Source of the DNA: Chromobotia macracanthus
Lineage: Eukaryota > Chordata > Actinopteri > Cypriniformes > Botiidae
Direction: 5' to 3'
Length of the DNA: 64,000 nucleotides
NCBI GenBank assembly: GCA_036877525.1
Contig: JAZGTH010000123.1
Coordinates: 673,501 to 737,500 of the forward strand
The position numbers and the translations under genes were made by a program. Of the stretch, positions 1-12,753 are shown piece by piece (position 1 is the first letter of the stretch; the number at the start of each line of letters is the position of its first letter). Under the pieces are notes generated by a model. The model was not told the DNA's origin, did no database searches, and was given only the letters and a program-made list of their open reading frames with translations.

Positions 1-3000
1 TAGTTCTTTATTTAAGACTTAATGGCTTGAGATTTTGTGGCAAAAAGGATACTAGCCCAAACCATGTGTTTAATGCATAAGTGTTGTGTTAAAGTGTAAG
101 TATTAAGGGGTGTCCTGCGTTAATATGTGCTGATGCCTATTGACTGTAGGCCTTTGTTATCTTCTCTATTAGCTAATCTGTATGTAGTGTGTTCTGTTTC
201 TTGTTTTCTTTTTACTTAGTCTGCAAAGCTTAACCCTATTTTAGCTAAATGATTTCATATGCAGGGTGGAAATTAATGGACCCTGTGTGGGTGAATGGTG
301 ACCCCAGGATGGGTGTAACTCCTCTCACTCCACTGAACTCCTGCTTATTGCCCTGGCTATCTGGACCCATGGGAAGCAGCTGATAGGATTTTGTCCAGCT
401 AATGAGATTAAAAGAGCGTCTGCCGTCTACTACAAGAGAGAGAGGGTAATGGAGATTGAATGAGGGTGTGTGTGTGGCTGTGAGCGAGAGTAAAACACTG
501 ACCTTTGGTAATAGCAGAACATAACAAATCATACTGATCTGGCAGTGTCTGAGGGGGAGAAGGGTTCAGGTATGTACACACGATGCCCTGGGTCACAGTT
601 TGGCCCAAAGCTCATCATGGTTGGGTAAAATTTTACGTTTGTGTCTGATGTTTAGCAGGTTCTCTCACACACAAACCGAAATGGACACAATGTCAAATTT
701 GGTTTAATGTCACAGTTCAGAAAAGGTGTGATGACATCCTTTAAAATGTGTTTATTAAAAAAACCTGTTTAATCACAGTTTTTTATAAGACTTTATGGGT
801 TTATTGTCTTAGTAGCTACTAAGCTGTTTATAATTAAATTCTGTTGAATATTTTTGCATTTATTGATTATCATTTTTATTAGACCGCTCAAAAATTGTAG
901 CCTGTCGGTAGCCATTTTTAAATGGGCTGAGGGAACATGGTGTTTTTGTGTGCGTGTCTTTGTGAAATTCAGAGAAGCTGGTTATCTGATCTGCGATGCA
1001 GAGTTATTCCTCAGACTGCATAAGGCAGGGTCTTATTACTGCATACATATCTTTGAGGCTGTGAATCAGCGTGTAGGTCAGCTAATGGATGGTTTTTAGG
1101 GTCTCTAGGGAGATTGGTCCCCAGCATCATAAGTGCATCAGAGCAGAGCACAGGAAGAACCGTGTCATCACTCCTTCCTACCACAGTGCAGACAGTTGGG
1201 CAGCACTGCTATCTGCATGTGTGTGGTGAGAGAGTGTGTTTTTCTCCGTCTTATGTACAAATAAGGCAAAAGAGGACAGATGGCACCAGCTGAGACAGAG
1301 CCCTCCTCTATTGCTTTCAGTGCTTCATTCACACTCACACATTTCTAGGCCTGTTTTTGCCACCATTTAAACTGTGACTGATGGAGCATCTTGTTGTGGG
1401 TTAAAGCAGTTTGTGCCATAGTTTTGTTGCACTTCTGTATAGCAGACCACAGGCAATTTTCACCTGATGTACTTGTACTTTAGCCTTGTACTTGTAGTCA
1501 CCACACACAGTTTTCCATCTTGGAAAATGACCTCATGGAAATGATGCTTTGAGATATTTGTGTGTTTAGTGAATGTATGTAAATGACTGTTGATGCATTT
1601 GAAATGACTGTGCTACACAGACTGAATAAAACAGGAAGTGGGTTAAGGGTTGTCTTACACTGGGGTGTGTTGTGCCTTTTATCAGATGAAGTGTAATCAT
1701 GCTTGACTTCTTGTTTTAGATTGTAACATTGACTAATTTGTGGTGAAATTAACTTTTTTTTATGGTACAAAGAATGTCCCCATACAAATGATGAAATAAC
1801 GCAGCACACACGTCAGTATCTTTGCATATGTGAAAGGCCTCAACGCAGGACCAGAAATACAGAAAAACACTTTTTGCAAAAAATCGCTTTTTGTCATTTT
1901 GTAATCAGAAGGAAATGATTAATGGAATGATAAAATGATTAAAGCAAATCTGGGAGTGTCTGATACAGTTCAAAAATTGTTTTTGCCTGGTTGTGTTTAT
2001 GTTAGTGGAATGTTTTCTTGTTGAGGCTGAGAGGTTGTAATCTCATTTCAGGGCTTTGATAATGTTGTGTGTGTGAATATGAGAAAGCGAGAGAGAGTGT
2101 GCTACTCGATAATGGCTATAATTTGTGAAATGTGGTGTTAATGGATGTCTGGTCTGATATGATGACCGACACTATATGTGTACTGACTTATAAGGCAAGC
2201 AAATAAACTTTGTCAGAACTAAATCAACAGTATACAGTAGTAGGTTTTTTTTTTTTTCAAATTTGAGATTGTAATGTTTTTGTATTGTATCTTTTGTGTT
2301 GTAGCTATATTGTCACATGAAGTGTTTAACATTTTGATTATTCCCACTGCCCCATGCCTAAATCCAGCAGATTTGCAGCAGATCTAAATTTATAGAAAAA
2401 GCTGTAGTGGAGGTGGAGAGACACTTTTGGCTTTCTGACAGAGCCGAATTGTGCTTACATAAAAATCTGTCCGTTCAGCATTTCAGTACATATGTGTGCG
2501 TGTTTCAAGAGTAATTCTGTTAACCAGATGATTCCTCCACTGCATTGCTTTTTAACATTTTATTGACTTGCAATGGTTCTGCTTTCTGTTCCATGTCCTG
2601 TTTTCACCTCTTCAGTGTCATCTTGCAGGTGTCACTGAAATTCGGACCCTGTCTTTAGCCTTTTGTCTAAAATCCTTCTTAAATTTTTGGTTCTTAAGTT
2701 TGGAACCTGTAATTTTGTGGCCTGTGAAAGCTGGCAGCTGTTCATGCACAAAGGTTTTGAATTTAAGCGCTAAAGCACGCAAGACATGGGCTTGTGTTAT
2801 ATAATAAATGTCATAATAGCTTTAGACTGGCTGATGCGAGACAGACTGTGCTTGTAAAAGCATACAGCCAGATGGATGTGGGATATAGGAGGGAACGTGT
2901 TGGAAGGGAACAGAGGGAAGCTTTTTGGAGTGACGTCAGATAAGGCTGCTTTGCTAAAGGGCAAGTAGTGATGGTGGATGGACTGATGTGCAGGATTATG

Positions 3001-3099
3001 CTGTGGTATTCACAAGGCAGTGACTGAAATAGTGTTGCCATGGGCAACCTGTGTTAAGACCATTGGCTTCATTTTTTTTTTTTTTTTTTTTGTTTCCAG
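1..3099. other. limd2 upstream/intronic DNA, no exon identified
   Basis: AT-rich non-coding sequence before the first recognisable limd2 coding exon. The missing limd2 start exon must end in phase 0, but no convincing ATG exon with a consensus donor was found, so it may lie here unrecognised or before the window. Poly-T runs near 2246 and 3072 and short GT-rich stretches are the only obvious structure. No open reading frame here looks like a known protein. Confidence 0.5.
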
Positions 3100-4230
3100 G
3101 ACAACAGGAACTCGTCTGATGACAAGCCCGTTCAGCGCTCTAAGGTACATTTCTGTTTGTACACAATCCATCATATGCTTTCTTCATCTGTGTTTAACCA
3201 TATTAGTATTAATTGTTAACTATTAGTATTGAATATGTATTTAATGGCATTGGTTTATCAGCATTGACTCACTGGCTGAGATTTTTTTTTTTTTTTTTTT
3301 TTGTCCCAGTCTTTCAGTTTCAGGCCGCAAAAGGAGACGTGTGCATCATGTGAGAAGACAGTGTATCCAATGGAGAGACTGGTGGCCAACAACCTCATCT
3401 TTCACGCCACATGCTTCTGCTGCAAACACTGCAACACCAAACTGAGGTTAGGCACAAAAAAACTGTAAAATGTAGGTGTTGCAAACTTATCAGGCTGATA
3501 ATACAAAGTCTCTTGTTTGTTTGTTAGTTAGTGTTTGTTAGTTAGTTAGTTGGAAGTGAAACATGCCTAACTAACATATCTAAATATTTGACTTTCAGCG
3601 TAATTCAGTTGACATTTATTTGTATAGCACGTTTTACAAAACATTGTTTCAAAGCTACTTTACAAAAAATGCATGTTTTACATTACTAGAAGAGTCTGTT
3701 ATTATGTACAACTTATTCCGGCCAGAAGAAAGACCTACATTAGTTATTGTATTCTTGCCATCTACTGCCTCAAACAAACCGTGAATGTCTTCCAAACATT
3801 TGATGCAGTAAATCTTACAAAAAAACTTTGTTTCCAGGTGGACTGATAGCAAGGCTGTGCATATCTAAGGTTGCATAACTTCTAGCTAATCAGATTGTGT
3901 ATTTCAATCTGCTGTTTCCTGCAGTCCATGAGCATGCTGTTGTCCAACATATTAAATTTTGAACTAATCTTTCTTTGTAAAACGTAATGGTTTGGAAAAC
4001 ATGAATTTTTCCAAACGTCAGCACTGATAATGTGACGGTCATGTTCTCACTTGGCTTCTTTACTCTGTAGTCTGGGATCATACGCAGCCCTGCAGGGGGA
4101 GTTCTACTGCAAGCCACACTTCCAGCAGCTCTTCAAGAGTAAAGGGAACTATGACGAGGGCTTCGGTCGCAAACAGCACAAGGAGCTCTGGGCCTCCAAG
4201 GATGCAGAGAGCATCACCAAGACATCATAA
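3100..4230 (+). CDS. limd2: LIM domain-containing protein 2 (3' part, three coding exons)
   Basis: Coding exons are 3100-3144, 3310-3446 and 4071-4230 (stop TAA). Phases join cleanly (0, 2, end) with AG/GT borders, giving 113 residues. About 14 N-terminal residues are missing compared with the roughly 127-residue mammalian protein. One LIM domain covers residues 26-77 of the visible part. All eight zinc ligands are present: C26, C29, H47, C50, C53, C56, C74 and H77. The motif ETCASCEKTVYPMERLVAN and the tail KSKGNYDEGFGRKQHKELWA match LIMD2. EPLIN (LIMA1) has a related LIM domain, but the chain stops soon after the LIM tail and map3k3 follows, as in human 17q23. Known family role: a small LIM protein that promotes cell motility through integrin-linked kinase. 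Here only the LIM domain is seen directly; function is inferred from the family. Confidence 0.9.
3603..3672. repeat. Dispersed fish repeat fragment in limd2 intron
   Basis: The stretch resembles a very common teleost dispersed repeat, with an ATTTATTTGTATAGC block, a TTTTACAAAACATTGTTTCAA block and an AAGCTACTTTACA end. It lies inside the intron between the second and third visible limd2 exons. Assignment is from memory of the motif, with no alignment. Confidence 0.4.
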
Positions 4231-7175
4231 TCTGTAGTGATTTCCAAAGCTCAGCTGTCCCCTCACCAATGATTATGACCCTTTATATACTCTGCCCAGC
4301 CACCCCCACATGCACATACATGCTTACACAATTAATTTGAATTCTGAGCACACAGCCAGTTGATCCAGCACTCCTCATGATAACACAATCACAGATGCCA
4401 ACCCTGATACTGTAGGGTTTGTAAACTATTCTTGTTTTTTGTGGGATATTTGCTCGTTTAGTTTCTTCTGATTTTTATTTGGCTTTAGCAAATGTCATTT
4501 TATGTATTATCATGTATTTTATGTCTGATGTTGTGGAGTTCATCCACAGGAATCAGTTAGTTGATTGTGACCAAACCTTTAAAATCCCTCATAGCTGGGA
4601 TGATTCTCTTATTATCGTCATTCTCTTCTGGTTTGGCTGTATTAGTATTGGTTTGTTTTTGTGTTGTAAGAGTGGTCATAAGATGAAATGCTTACATGGT
4701 TTAGATGATACACTCAGGTAATGCTTCTGGGGTGTTGCATCAAAAATGTTCAGTAACGTTAATTTTTCAAATCTTCATAATTTGAAAACATTTCTAAGAT
4801 TGTTCATTTCAATGGAAAGACTGTCATTTTGTTTTGCTGGTGCAGGGTATTTTAACTGTGAATCTACAGGGTACTGAACTGTACTGTAAATTACTCTCTT
4901 GAGTTTGCTTCAGCCCATTCTCTTTGCTTTGTTTCGTCATCCCTCTTCACCCTTCCGTCCTTTCCACACTTGTGTTTTTAGTCATGAAACATTGTACAGA
5001 TTCTGTAAGATTTGTTTGTGTAGTTTTAACCAATCAGATAATCCTTTTATAAAATACCTTGATTCATGAAGTTTCTTATGAAATTTAATTTCATAAGACA
5101 CAACATTTGTTTATGGTATTTTTGTGCCATTTATTATTAACCACGTTGGGCTATTTAGTGGCTAAATGTTTAAACCAGGCCATAGTCTTTTGTTTTCCCT
5201 TTTCTAACGCCCTCTAGTGTTTTGGATGACATTTCTTGTTTACGCCACACATGTTGGTGTTTTAGCTTAGTATCTTTTGCATTGATGCCATCTAGTGATC
5301 AATATCTCTACTCATCTGCTTGTTTTACTCTTTGGTTATTGCTCTTAAGCAGGCAGCATATCATAACTTAATAAACGTTTTTCCTCAAAGATTTATTGCA
5401 AAGGCATTTGTATGTTGGTATCACTAAGCAGGTGAATGTACTTGGATGCACTGTACTTATGCCTTGCTGCATGGGACCAAGCTTGTACAACAAATTAAGA
5501 TATTCACAGGGAATTAGGTCTCACAGGAAATGACATTTACAATGCTTCGTGCCATTGCCTCTCCCCCATTCCACCACTTCCTGTCATCACATAGTTTGGG
5601 CTGTTTCCTGTGGGCATCTCTGTGACAGGGTTTCGTTGAGACTTTGCGAGTACATACTTTACAGTGTGGCTCCTAAGCATTGCTCAGGAATATATAGATG
5701 GGTCACAATGATCCAGCTGTGTAACCCTCAGCGTTCATTACTGTCGTCCTTGAACTTTTATGTTCACTGAATAGCAGATATTTCAAGCTAAAAGGAAAGT
5801 AGTTAAGTGGTTTTTCCTCACACTCTATAAAAGCTAGAGAGCAGAAAGGGGGATGATGTAGACATACATTCAAATGAACACTTCCATGTGAGGTTTTATA
5901 TGCACATTTACATGTTGGCATGAAACTGTGACTTTGCATCTTGTGTTTGTCACTGTGGCCATTTAATGCAAAGTCATAAGCTGTGACCTCTAGTGGTTCA
6001 TGTATTTGTGTAATAACAGCATTGATGCCATGTTTCTTTTAACAAATGAAATGCCTCAGTTTTAATTCTGTTGCTCTTTGTGTTTTGTAGTAAACAAATG
6101 GTAAAGCAGGTATTCTGATATGTCTGTATGTTAAATGCTATAAGTAAGTGGTCTGTGGATAGTTTGTCATTGGTTTAGATTCATGATAGTGGGTTGTGTA
6201 TTTGTTGTAATATCCTGTCTGAGTGCAATGGCCTTTTGTCTGTACGTTTGAGGAGATGCTACATTACACTTGCAAAGCCATTGAGAATCATTCAAATGTT
6301 TTCATCAACTCGAATGCCACAAAAGTCCCTCTGTGTATATATTTAAGATTACTGTGAAAATGAAATGCATTGTGAAGTTTGGAGAAATTGTCAACAGCTC
6401 TTGAACAGGAATAATATTTTCGTATTAAGCTTTAGAGTTTTAGTTTTATTTTTGTTTAAAATCCTTCATAAGAACACCATGTTTGTTAGTCATTTCCTGT
6501 GTTCTACTTTCAAAATCTGCAGGTATTGAAGAAGAGTTGCACCTTTAAACAATTGGATCATATTTTAAATGCTTTCTTTTCTTTTCTGCTCTTCTGTTGC
6601 ATATGTTTTTATTATATAGAGCGAACTTTTCCATAGACGCACATCACTGTGTTTTGCATAAATTCTACATGCAATTCTACATGCGTTTGCACACAGTGTG
6701 CCATGGTACAAATTACCTAATATCCTTCAAACCCTTTATTTTATAAACTACAAGAACAAATATGAAAGGTATGCTTGTCTTTCGTCTTTTCTGATGGATT
6801 TGTAGTTATGAAATGTGAGTTTCTTTATAAGTGCATGGATATTTACAATTGCAAAAGACTGCTTTTTAAATGCAGCTGACATGCCTTTGTCTTCGTGCGT
6901 TGACTGAGCAGAGACCATTATACGCAGTGTATTACTTTATCTAAGACTTGATCAGCAGAACATGTGGCCTTAAAGCAGGAGGTCTTTGCTCGTCACATTT
7001 ATTGTCATCAGGTTTAATTTGTGTTTGTACACTTATTGGCCCTCCAATTGAACCGCTACAAGAATTTATAATAAAATGCAATGTCTTTGTTTCAATCCCT
7101 GCTCGCTTCTCTCAGTTTTATTTTCTACTTCCCATTTTCATTTTTGTACATGCTTTTGGAGAAAATAAATAAACG
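4231..7175 (+). other. limd2: limd2 3' UTR and downstream DNA
   Basis: No coding exon was found between the limd2 stop and the next GC-rich promoter. Canonical AATAAA signals on the plus strand lie at 5370-5375, 7070-7075 and the overlapping pair 7164-7169/7168-7173. Any of these could end limd2 transcripts, and the last would give a 3' UTR of almost 3 kb. The sequence is AT-rich, with no long repeat that I recognised. Small open frames here show no family resemblance. Confidence 0.45.
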
Positions 7176-7429
7176 GTTTGCTGGTGTTTCATATGTTTTG
7201 AGGGTGTACTTTTATAGTAAAACAGAGTGCTATTTTAAGCTTTATTTAACAGACTTGGTGAAATCTGACCTGGTCAGTTTTGAACATTTTACAAAAGTAT
7301 GTTTTGATTATGATCTATCCTGTATATTTGTTAGTTCACTGTTTTCTTTAACATTCAATATCACCATAATTTAAAAGGGTGAGACTGGTTATCGCACCTA
7401 ATTCAATACTAATTCAATTTTGATTGCTA

Positions 7430-7560
7430 CGTCATAAACGTGTGCACTGCGTGCTGCGCGGCAGTGACGCTGTACGTACGTCATCGAGTAACTAAAGAGA
7501 GGAACAGCGCGCCCCCGAGTGTACACCGAGTCCGAAAGTATACTACAGTTGTCATCTTGG
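7430..7560 (+). promoter_or_regulatory. map3k3: Likely map3k3 promoter (CpG-rich, CRE-like half sites)
   Basis: Base composition shifts abruptly from AT-rich DNA to a CpG-rich block with several GCGC/CGCG words, typical of vertebrate housekeeping promoters. A TGACG at 7465-7469 and a TACGTACGTCA at 7472-7482 resemble cAMP-response half sites. No TATA box is seen. It sits upstream of the map3k3 leader and is the only such island between limd2 and map3k3. The start of transcription is not defined. Confidence 0.5.
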
Positions 7561-8960
7561 ACATGTTATGGAAATCATTAACGCAGTAGCGATGTGGGAT
7601 TATGTGATGATTAAAAATCGTAAAGCAAAGTTTGTTCTTACACGTGCATTAACATGATGAACTTTAAGCTGGTTTTGAAGGAAGCGAGTTTATGGGTTCC
7701 GGTGACGAACTGCTTTGCGCTGTCAGGAAACTCAACTGCGCTAAAGATTCATTCTCGCATCTGCTGTTTATCATCATCCTCACGGTAATGCTTGGAGAAA
7801 TGTCGCCCAAACATCTCATCTCCCGCTTAATATTACCCAGATAACTTCAAAGGCCTTTGGAGAGCATTTTTGGTACTTTCTCTGAGCTTCAGCTGGTCAT
7901 GCGAGCAGCAGACATCAACGGAAAGCGGAATTTGTGAAACTCGAAGTTCGTGTAGCCGCTGCGCACCATTTCTTTTGTCCTGAACATCGCAAGTGGGATT
8001 TGTTTGGAGCAATCCTAAGACATTTTCGATTCTATATGAATAAATTGGATACAGGAATGCTTTTTTCCAGAGTCACATGCCTTCATTCATAATCATTTGT
8101 GGTTAAACAATGCGGAGATGGTCGAAGCGCCGAGCTGATGGCTCGTGTTCTTCTTTTTCATGTGGTTTCTCAGAGTTATCACGCACAGCTGATGGATTAA
8201 CGCATGTATGCGGACATTTGTTATCGACTCGCCTTTCTTTCTAAAAGTAAAAACTGTACGTTTGTGCAGTGAACTGGCCAGGCGCATCGACGAAGGAAAA
8301 ATTATGCAAACTTAGCAGGAAAAGAAGCCATCAAATTTACGGAAATAGCTTCGTCCTTTTCCTCCACTCTGCTATTACAAATGGATTTTATTAAAGCAAC
8401 TCGCTTATATTTGCATTGTTATTGAACATTGTAAGACATCTGAAGTTATCAGATTTCGGTTACACTTCATACAACAGTTATGATGTCTACACAAAGCTAT
8501 GATGATAGAGGGACCTTTCTTAAAGTATTAGACAAGGGTTTCTTTGTTGCTTCATGAAATTGGAGTTACCAATGTTAAATGTTTCACGTTACCAAATGTT
8601 TCATGTTACCAATGAAACATTAGAATTTCATTGGTATCCACTAGACTTTCACTCTCATCCTAAAGGCGCATTTTAGGAGGTCTCTTCCCTTCACTTGTTT
8701 GAGAAATAAGTTTTCCCTCCTGAAGTATAAACTACCGGATGATATGGGACATCCTCAGGTGTCCGTGCACCTGGAAGTGCTTTAGCAATGGCAGCGGCCT
8801 GTCCACTTTGCCTTGCAAGTGGACTGTATATCTGTTGACCGCCAAATTGCATTAACTGTGATTAAACGTGTCTCTTCACAATATACATTGGGTTTTCAAG
8901 ACAGGACTGAAAGTGGCTGAGCGACCTTTCACCTGCACGGTTTGCCCAACCAAAGTTCAG
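7530..8960 (+). other. map3k3: Candidate map3k3 5' leader exon(s)
   Basis: Two plausible splice donors follow the CpG-rich block: a weak one at 7782 (CACG|gtaatg) and a consensus one at 8961 (TTCAG|gtgagt). One or both may end non-coding first exons joined to the ATG exon acceptor at 12678. Open frames in this interval are short and not protein-like. The exact leader needs transcript data; this is inference from donors and position. Confidence 0.35.
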
Positions 8961-9444
8961 GTGAGTATTTTAACTGCAGGATTCAAGGCGTCATCACTTG
9001 CAACACGTTTTGAAAACTTCCTTTGGTCCAGTATATTCACAAAATATATAAAATGCATGTGTCCTTTCTGGCACCTGAGTGTGACTAATAGCAGGTGTTA
9101 TATGCAAGCCATAGCAATAAGGTGATTCATCATTACTGGAAGTCTAAAACAATAAGCATTATTTGGCATGCTGTTCCATCCATTATTTGCATGAGTTCTT
9201 CGTGTTCATATGTGCATGGTCTAAAAACTCGTAACTGATTTGGTTGTGCTTTATTTAGAAATAATAGTTTTGTTGCTTAGTGAAAGGTCAAGACTTAAGT
9301 CAAGGTTGAGCGCATGAGACAAAAAGGCCACAAGAGCATTTTCTCTTAGCTCGAATACTTATAGGTTGACCTCTAGCTATACATAAACCATTCTGCTAGA
9401 GGTAATGACAGCATACTGTATTTACAGAACAAACTGCCATGCAA

Positions 9445-9578
9445 AAGAAACATTTGGCAGATGCTTTAATTCAAAGCAACTTGCAGCACATTTAACATAT
9501 ATAGTACATGTGTTCCCTGGGAGTTGAATCCCATGACCTTTGCGCTGCTAATGCAATGCTCTACCAAGCTACAGGAAC
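9445..9578 (-). mobile_element. tRNA-derived SINE (minus strand)
   Basis: Read on the minus strand, it begins with a tRNA-like head (GTTCCTGTAGCTTGGTAGAG, then a GATTCAACTCCCAGGGAACA B-box region). It ends with the fish SINE tail AAAGCATCTGCCAAATG. Head-to-tail order and both promoter-like boxes support a SINE, not a tRNA gene. It lies in map3k3 intron 1. Confidence 0.75.
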
Positions 9579-12066
9579 AGATGCTATATTTTAGTTTCAT
9601 GAACCAGGTGAAAAAGTCCCTCACACATCTTCAGTGTCAACCTGTGATTGTTACAACTGTGACTTTAAAAACTGCATGGCCAGAACTTACACAGATGGTA
9701 TCAGATCAGTTTGTTTGTAGGTTATGCAACATCAGCTTTAGGCCAGTTCCAGCATCCAGAACAGCTGTTGATTTTTGATCCTGTCATCCCCACTCCAGAG
9801 CTGAGAGAGACCTTATTAGTCAATCCACCCCAGAGCGCTGGGAACCCGAGAGGGGATTTGTGCTGTAAGCTTCAGAGTCTCTTGTACTGTAAGCCCCGGC
9901 ATATGCAAAGGCAACATCCAAAAAGCCTACACCTTGGCTGGGAAAACCAGCCACAGACTAAACAGCTGAAAGCCAGACGAAAGGAGTCTGGGGTTGAGAA
10001 CAGTAAGAGAAATGTGTTGAGGTTCTGGTGAATACTGGAAAAAGGATACAAACAAAACAAAGCGAGCCCAGCTGACAGGGCCCATGGATGGCCTTCTCCT
10101 CCTGCCAGATTCCACACATTCTCACCAGAAGGTAATTAAGAATAGCAGAAAAGCAAAATAATGCAGAGGAGGTCAGAGACTGAATGAAGACTGAATGAAT
10201 TGGACCTTGTTCAGATAGCCGGCCTTACGTGACTAGAGTGTAACTAGTTTTCAGAAATCTGCATTCTTATTGTCCTAACCTATCTAAAGTTTACGCTCAA
10301 CATTTAGCTTTTAATTTAAAGCTTGCAAGAAATACAACAAAGGATGGAGGAAGGATCCAGGATCAAGTAGGTAAATTAATGTGTTTACATGCACATCTTA
10401 CACAGGTCATGAAATAGTAAATAGTGTTTTTTTGTGTGTGTGTGAGGGTCATTAACTGTTTAAACAAAACCTGATAAGGTAGATTTTTCCCCATTACCTC
10501 AATGTAAACGTGCATGTGAACACATTCACCGCCATTACAGTGGCTTATTCAGTGTGCGCATGTCTGTGTACGTTTTAACATAAAAACTTAAAAGCATACC
10601 AAACAAATTCAAACTCTCAATGTGTTTTTTTATGTTTGGATTTTTATCATTGCATGATTTTGATGCACAGCAAAACATTGATGACTATGTTTTACAAACC
10701 GTGAGACTTCCAGATGTTGGACCCTCCAGAGGTTCAGCTACACTTCAGTATACGCTGTATTCATAGAGTCCCTCCACAAATGAAGCCCATAATGTACACA
10801 CTCTAACCAAACCCTCTGTGGAGCGTTCTGGTGAAGGTCTGTTTAACTTCAACTCTGATTTATGTATTGCAAGATGTCATATGAGGCCAGCAGCGCTCGC
10901 TGCAGTCAGTAAGACCACCTGCATGCCACTGTGTGGATATTTGGCCCAATGAGTGCAAATGAATGATGTCTGACCCTGTAATTGCTTACGGTTCAGTAAG
11001 AGCCGTATGACCAGAGGCGGCGAAACGTATGCTTGACGGCTGCACGAGCTGCTTACCTCATCCTTTTGGTTAATCATTTCAACCCTGACCATAAGTTTGG
11101 AAAGATGAGCCATTCTCAGCAATACCCAGTTTGTCCTTTCTTCTCTGCTGTATTGTAATTAGATCAAAAGAGAGTTGTGCAGGTTTGATGAAGCCCAGTG
11201 AGACAATGGCAGGTAATGTCATTAGGAATGATCCAATCTCCTCTCAGAGCTCTGCTTTTAAAGGTCAAGATGTGATGAGGGAGGCATTCTTAGGACACTT
11301 TGTTTCTGTATTCCAGCATGGTACTTTGCACACCTGTTCTGGTGTGTTAAAGGATGTGAAACTGATTTAGAAAGGCTTTGAAATAGCACTATTGTGTTAG
11401 CACATTTGCGTGTGGTTGTCAAGAGTGGTGTTTATGTTAGCTGAATAAACACACATATTTTGGCTGTAAATAATGCATTTCTTGAATAAACTGCATGTAT
11501 AATATACTGTAATCCCAGAGTTAATGAACTGAAATATGAAGCAGAATATGGAGGTCGATAATCAGAATGCTTATATATTATGGCATTCTGCTATACAAGC
11601 TCTGATACTATAGATTCCATGCATGACACAAAGATTAGCTAAAGTTAAATGGAAAAAATAGTTCATCAGAAAAATATGCAACATGTTTTGTGAAACTGTC
11701 ATTTGGATACCTTTGTGTTGAAGCAGTTCTTTCCTCTTCCAGGAAGAGCATAAAACATCTCTGAAAGACATTAGAAAGTCACTAGGTGTTGTTTTGTATT
11801 GCAACCTTTGTCATAAATTGGTAGCTTCATGGATAGTAGTGACTGAATAATGCAGATGGATTGGAAATGACTATGATATCTTTGCAAAATGAAACACATA
11901 GGACATATGATCTGACAGAAGAGATTGGCCTTGAAGATCATGTATCATTGGTTAAAATACAAAATATCTACTGCACAATACAGCTACATGATTAATGAGT
12001 TACTTTTCATGCTTTAATGAAAGTAACCTGTATGCATGGGCAAACGCACACAAATGTTGAAGTATG

Positions 12067-12151
12067 AAAATATACAGTACAATGACAATAATAGCATTTA
12101 TATAGTACAAAATATACAGTACAAATACAATAATAGCATTTATATGGTGGT
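12067..12151. repeat. 42-bp tandem duplication
   Basis: Two adjacent units of about 42 bp each begin AAAATATACAGTACAA and end ATAGCATTTATAT. They differ at only a few positions. Located in map3k3 intron 1. Confidence 0.8.
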
Positions 12152-12677
12152 GTGGCATTGTTAAAAGGGGCTTTTATGGCAGGATCAGGCCTGTAGAGCT
12201 GAAATCTGGCACTTTTTAAATGGTAAATATTTCCCTCTTATTTTTTCCCTTCGGCTGGAAGCTTTGTGCCAGGTTCCCCAGTTCCAGCAATGATCAGGTT
12301 ACAGACTCTCTTCTGTGTCTCACATGCACTCAAACACGTGCACAGCACACATTCTTACCATCCTGTTGCACCTATAAACCATTCCATATTAAGGTTTTGT
12401 GTTTTTTTGCATGTAGCAACAGTGCATTTTACTGGGTCAGATGAAAATGGCTGATAAACAATGTACTATTAACATATGCTTGTAACTGAAAAGCCCCGCT
12501 TTTATTGTTTTGAAGATTGGCAGTGTGTCTGTGTTGCTATTGGCTGTGGTGTTGATGATGGCATTGTTTGTTGGATTACATGTTTTAGATATGGTGGTGA
12601 GTTATAGTGGAGATCAGGTATCATAAAGTTTTTCTCTTTCCGACTTTCTGTATAACCTGGTTGTTTTTCCACTTTAG

Positions 12678-12753
12678 GCAATTAATGGGTAACACTACAG
12701 GACAGTGTGTGTGAGGACCTCAGAGCGAGAGCAGACGCACTCACGCCGGCAAA
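12678..12753 (+). other. map3k3: map3k3 5' UTR part of the start-codon exon
   Basis: A pyrimidine-rich acceptor (TTTTTCCACTTTAG) ends at 12677. About 76 nt of leader follow, then the start codon in context GGCAAAATGA. The exon ends after ATGA at a consensus GTAAGT donor (12758). Confidence 0.6.

Larger units (their letters stand above)
8961..12677 (+). other. map3k3: map3k3 first intron
   Basis: Non-coding, with the minus-strand SINE at 9445-9578 and a 42-bp tandem duplication near 12067-12150. Open frames around 9.5-10.1 kb partly overlap the SINE and have no recognisable domain. Nothing else was identified. Confidence 0.5.

Noticed and set aside
3100..4230. lima1 (EPLIN) instead of limd2
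   Set aside because: The LIM domain is related, but the protein stops soon after the LIM tail and map3k3 is the next gene, which fits LIMD2.
9711..10031. 106-codon plus-strand open frame
   Set aside because: Lies in map3k3 intron 1 beside a SINE, with no family resemblance.
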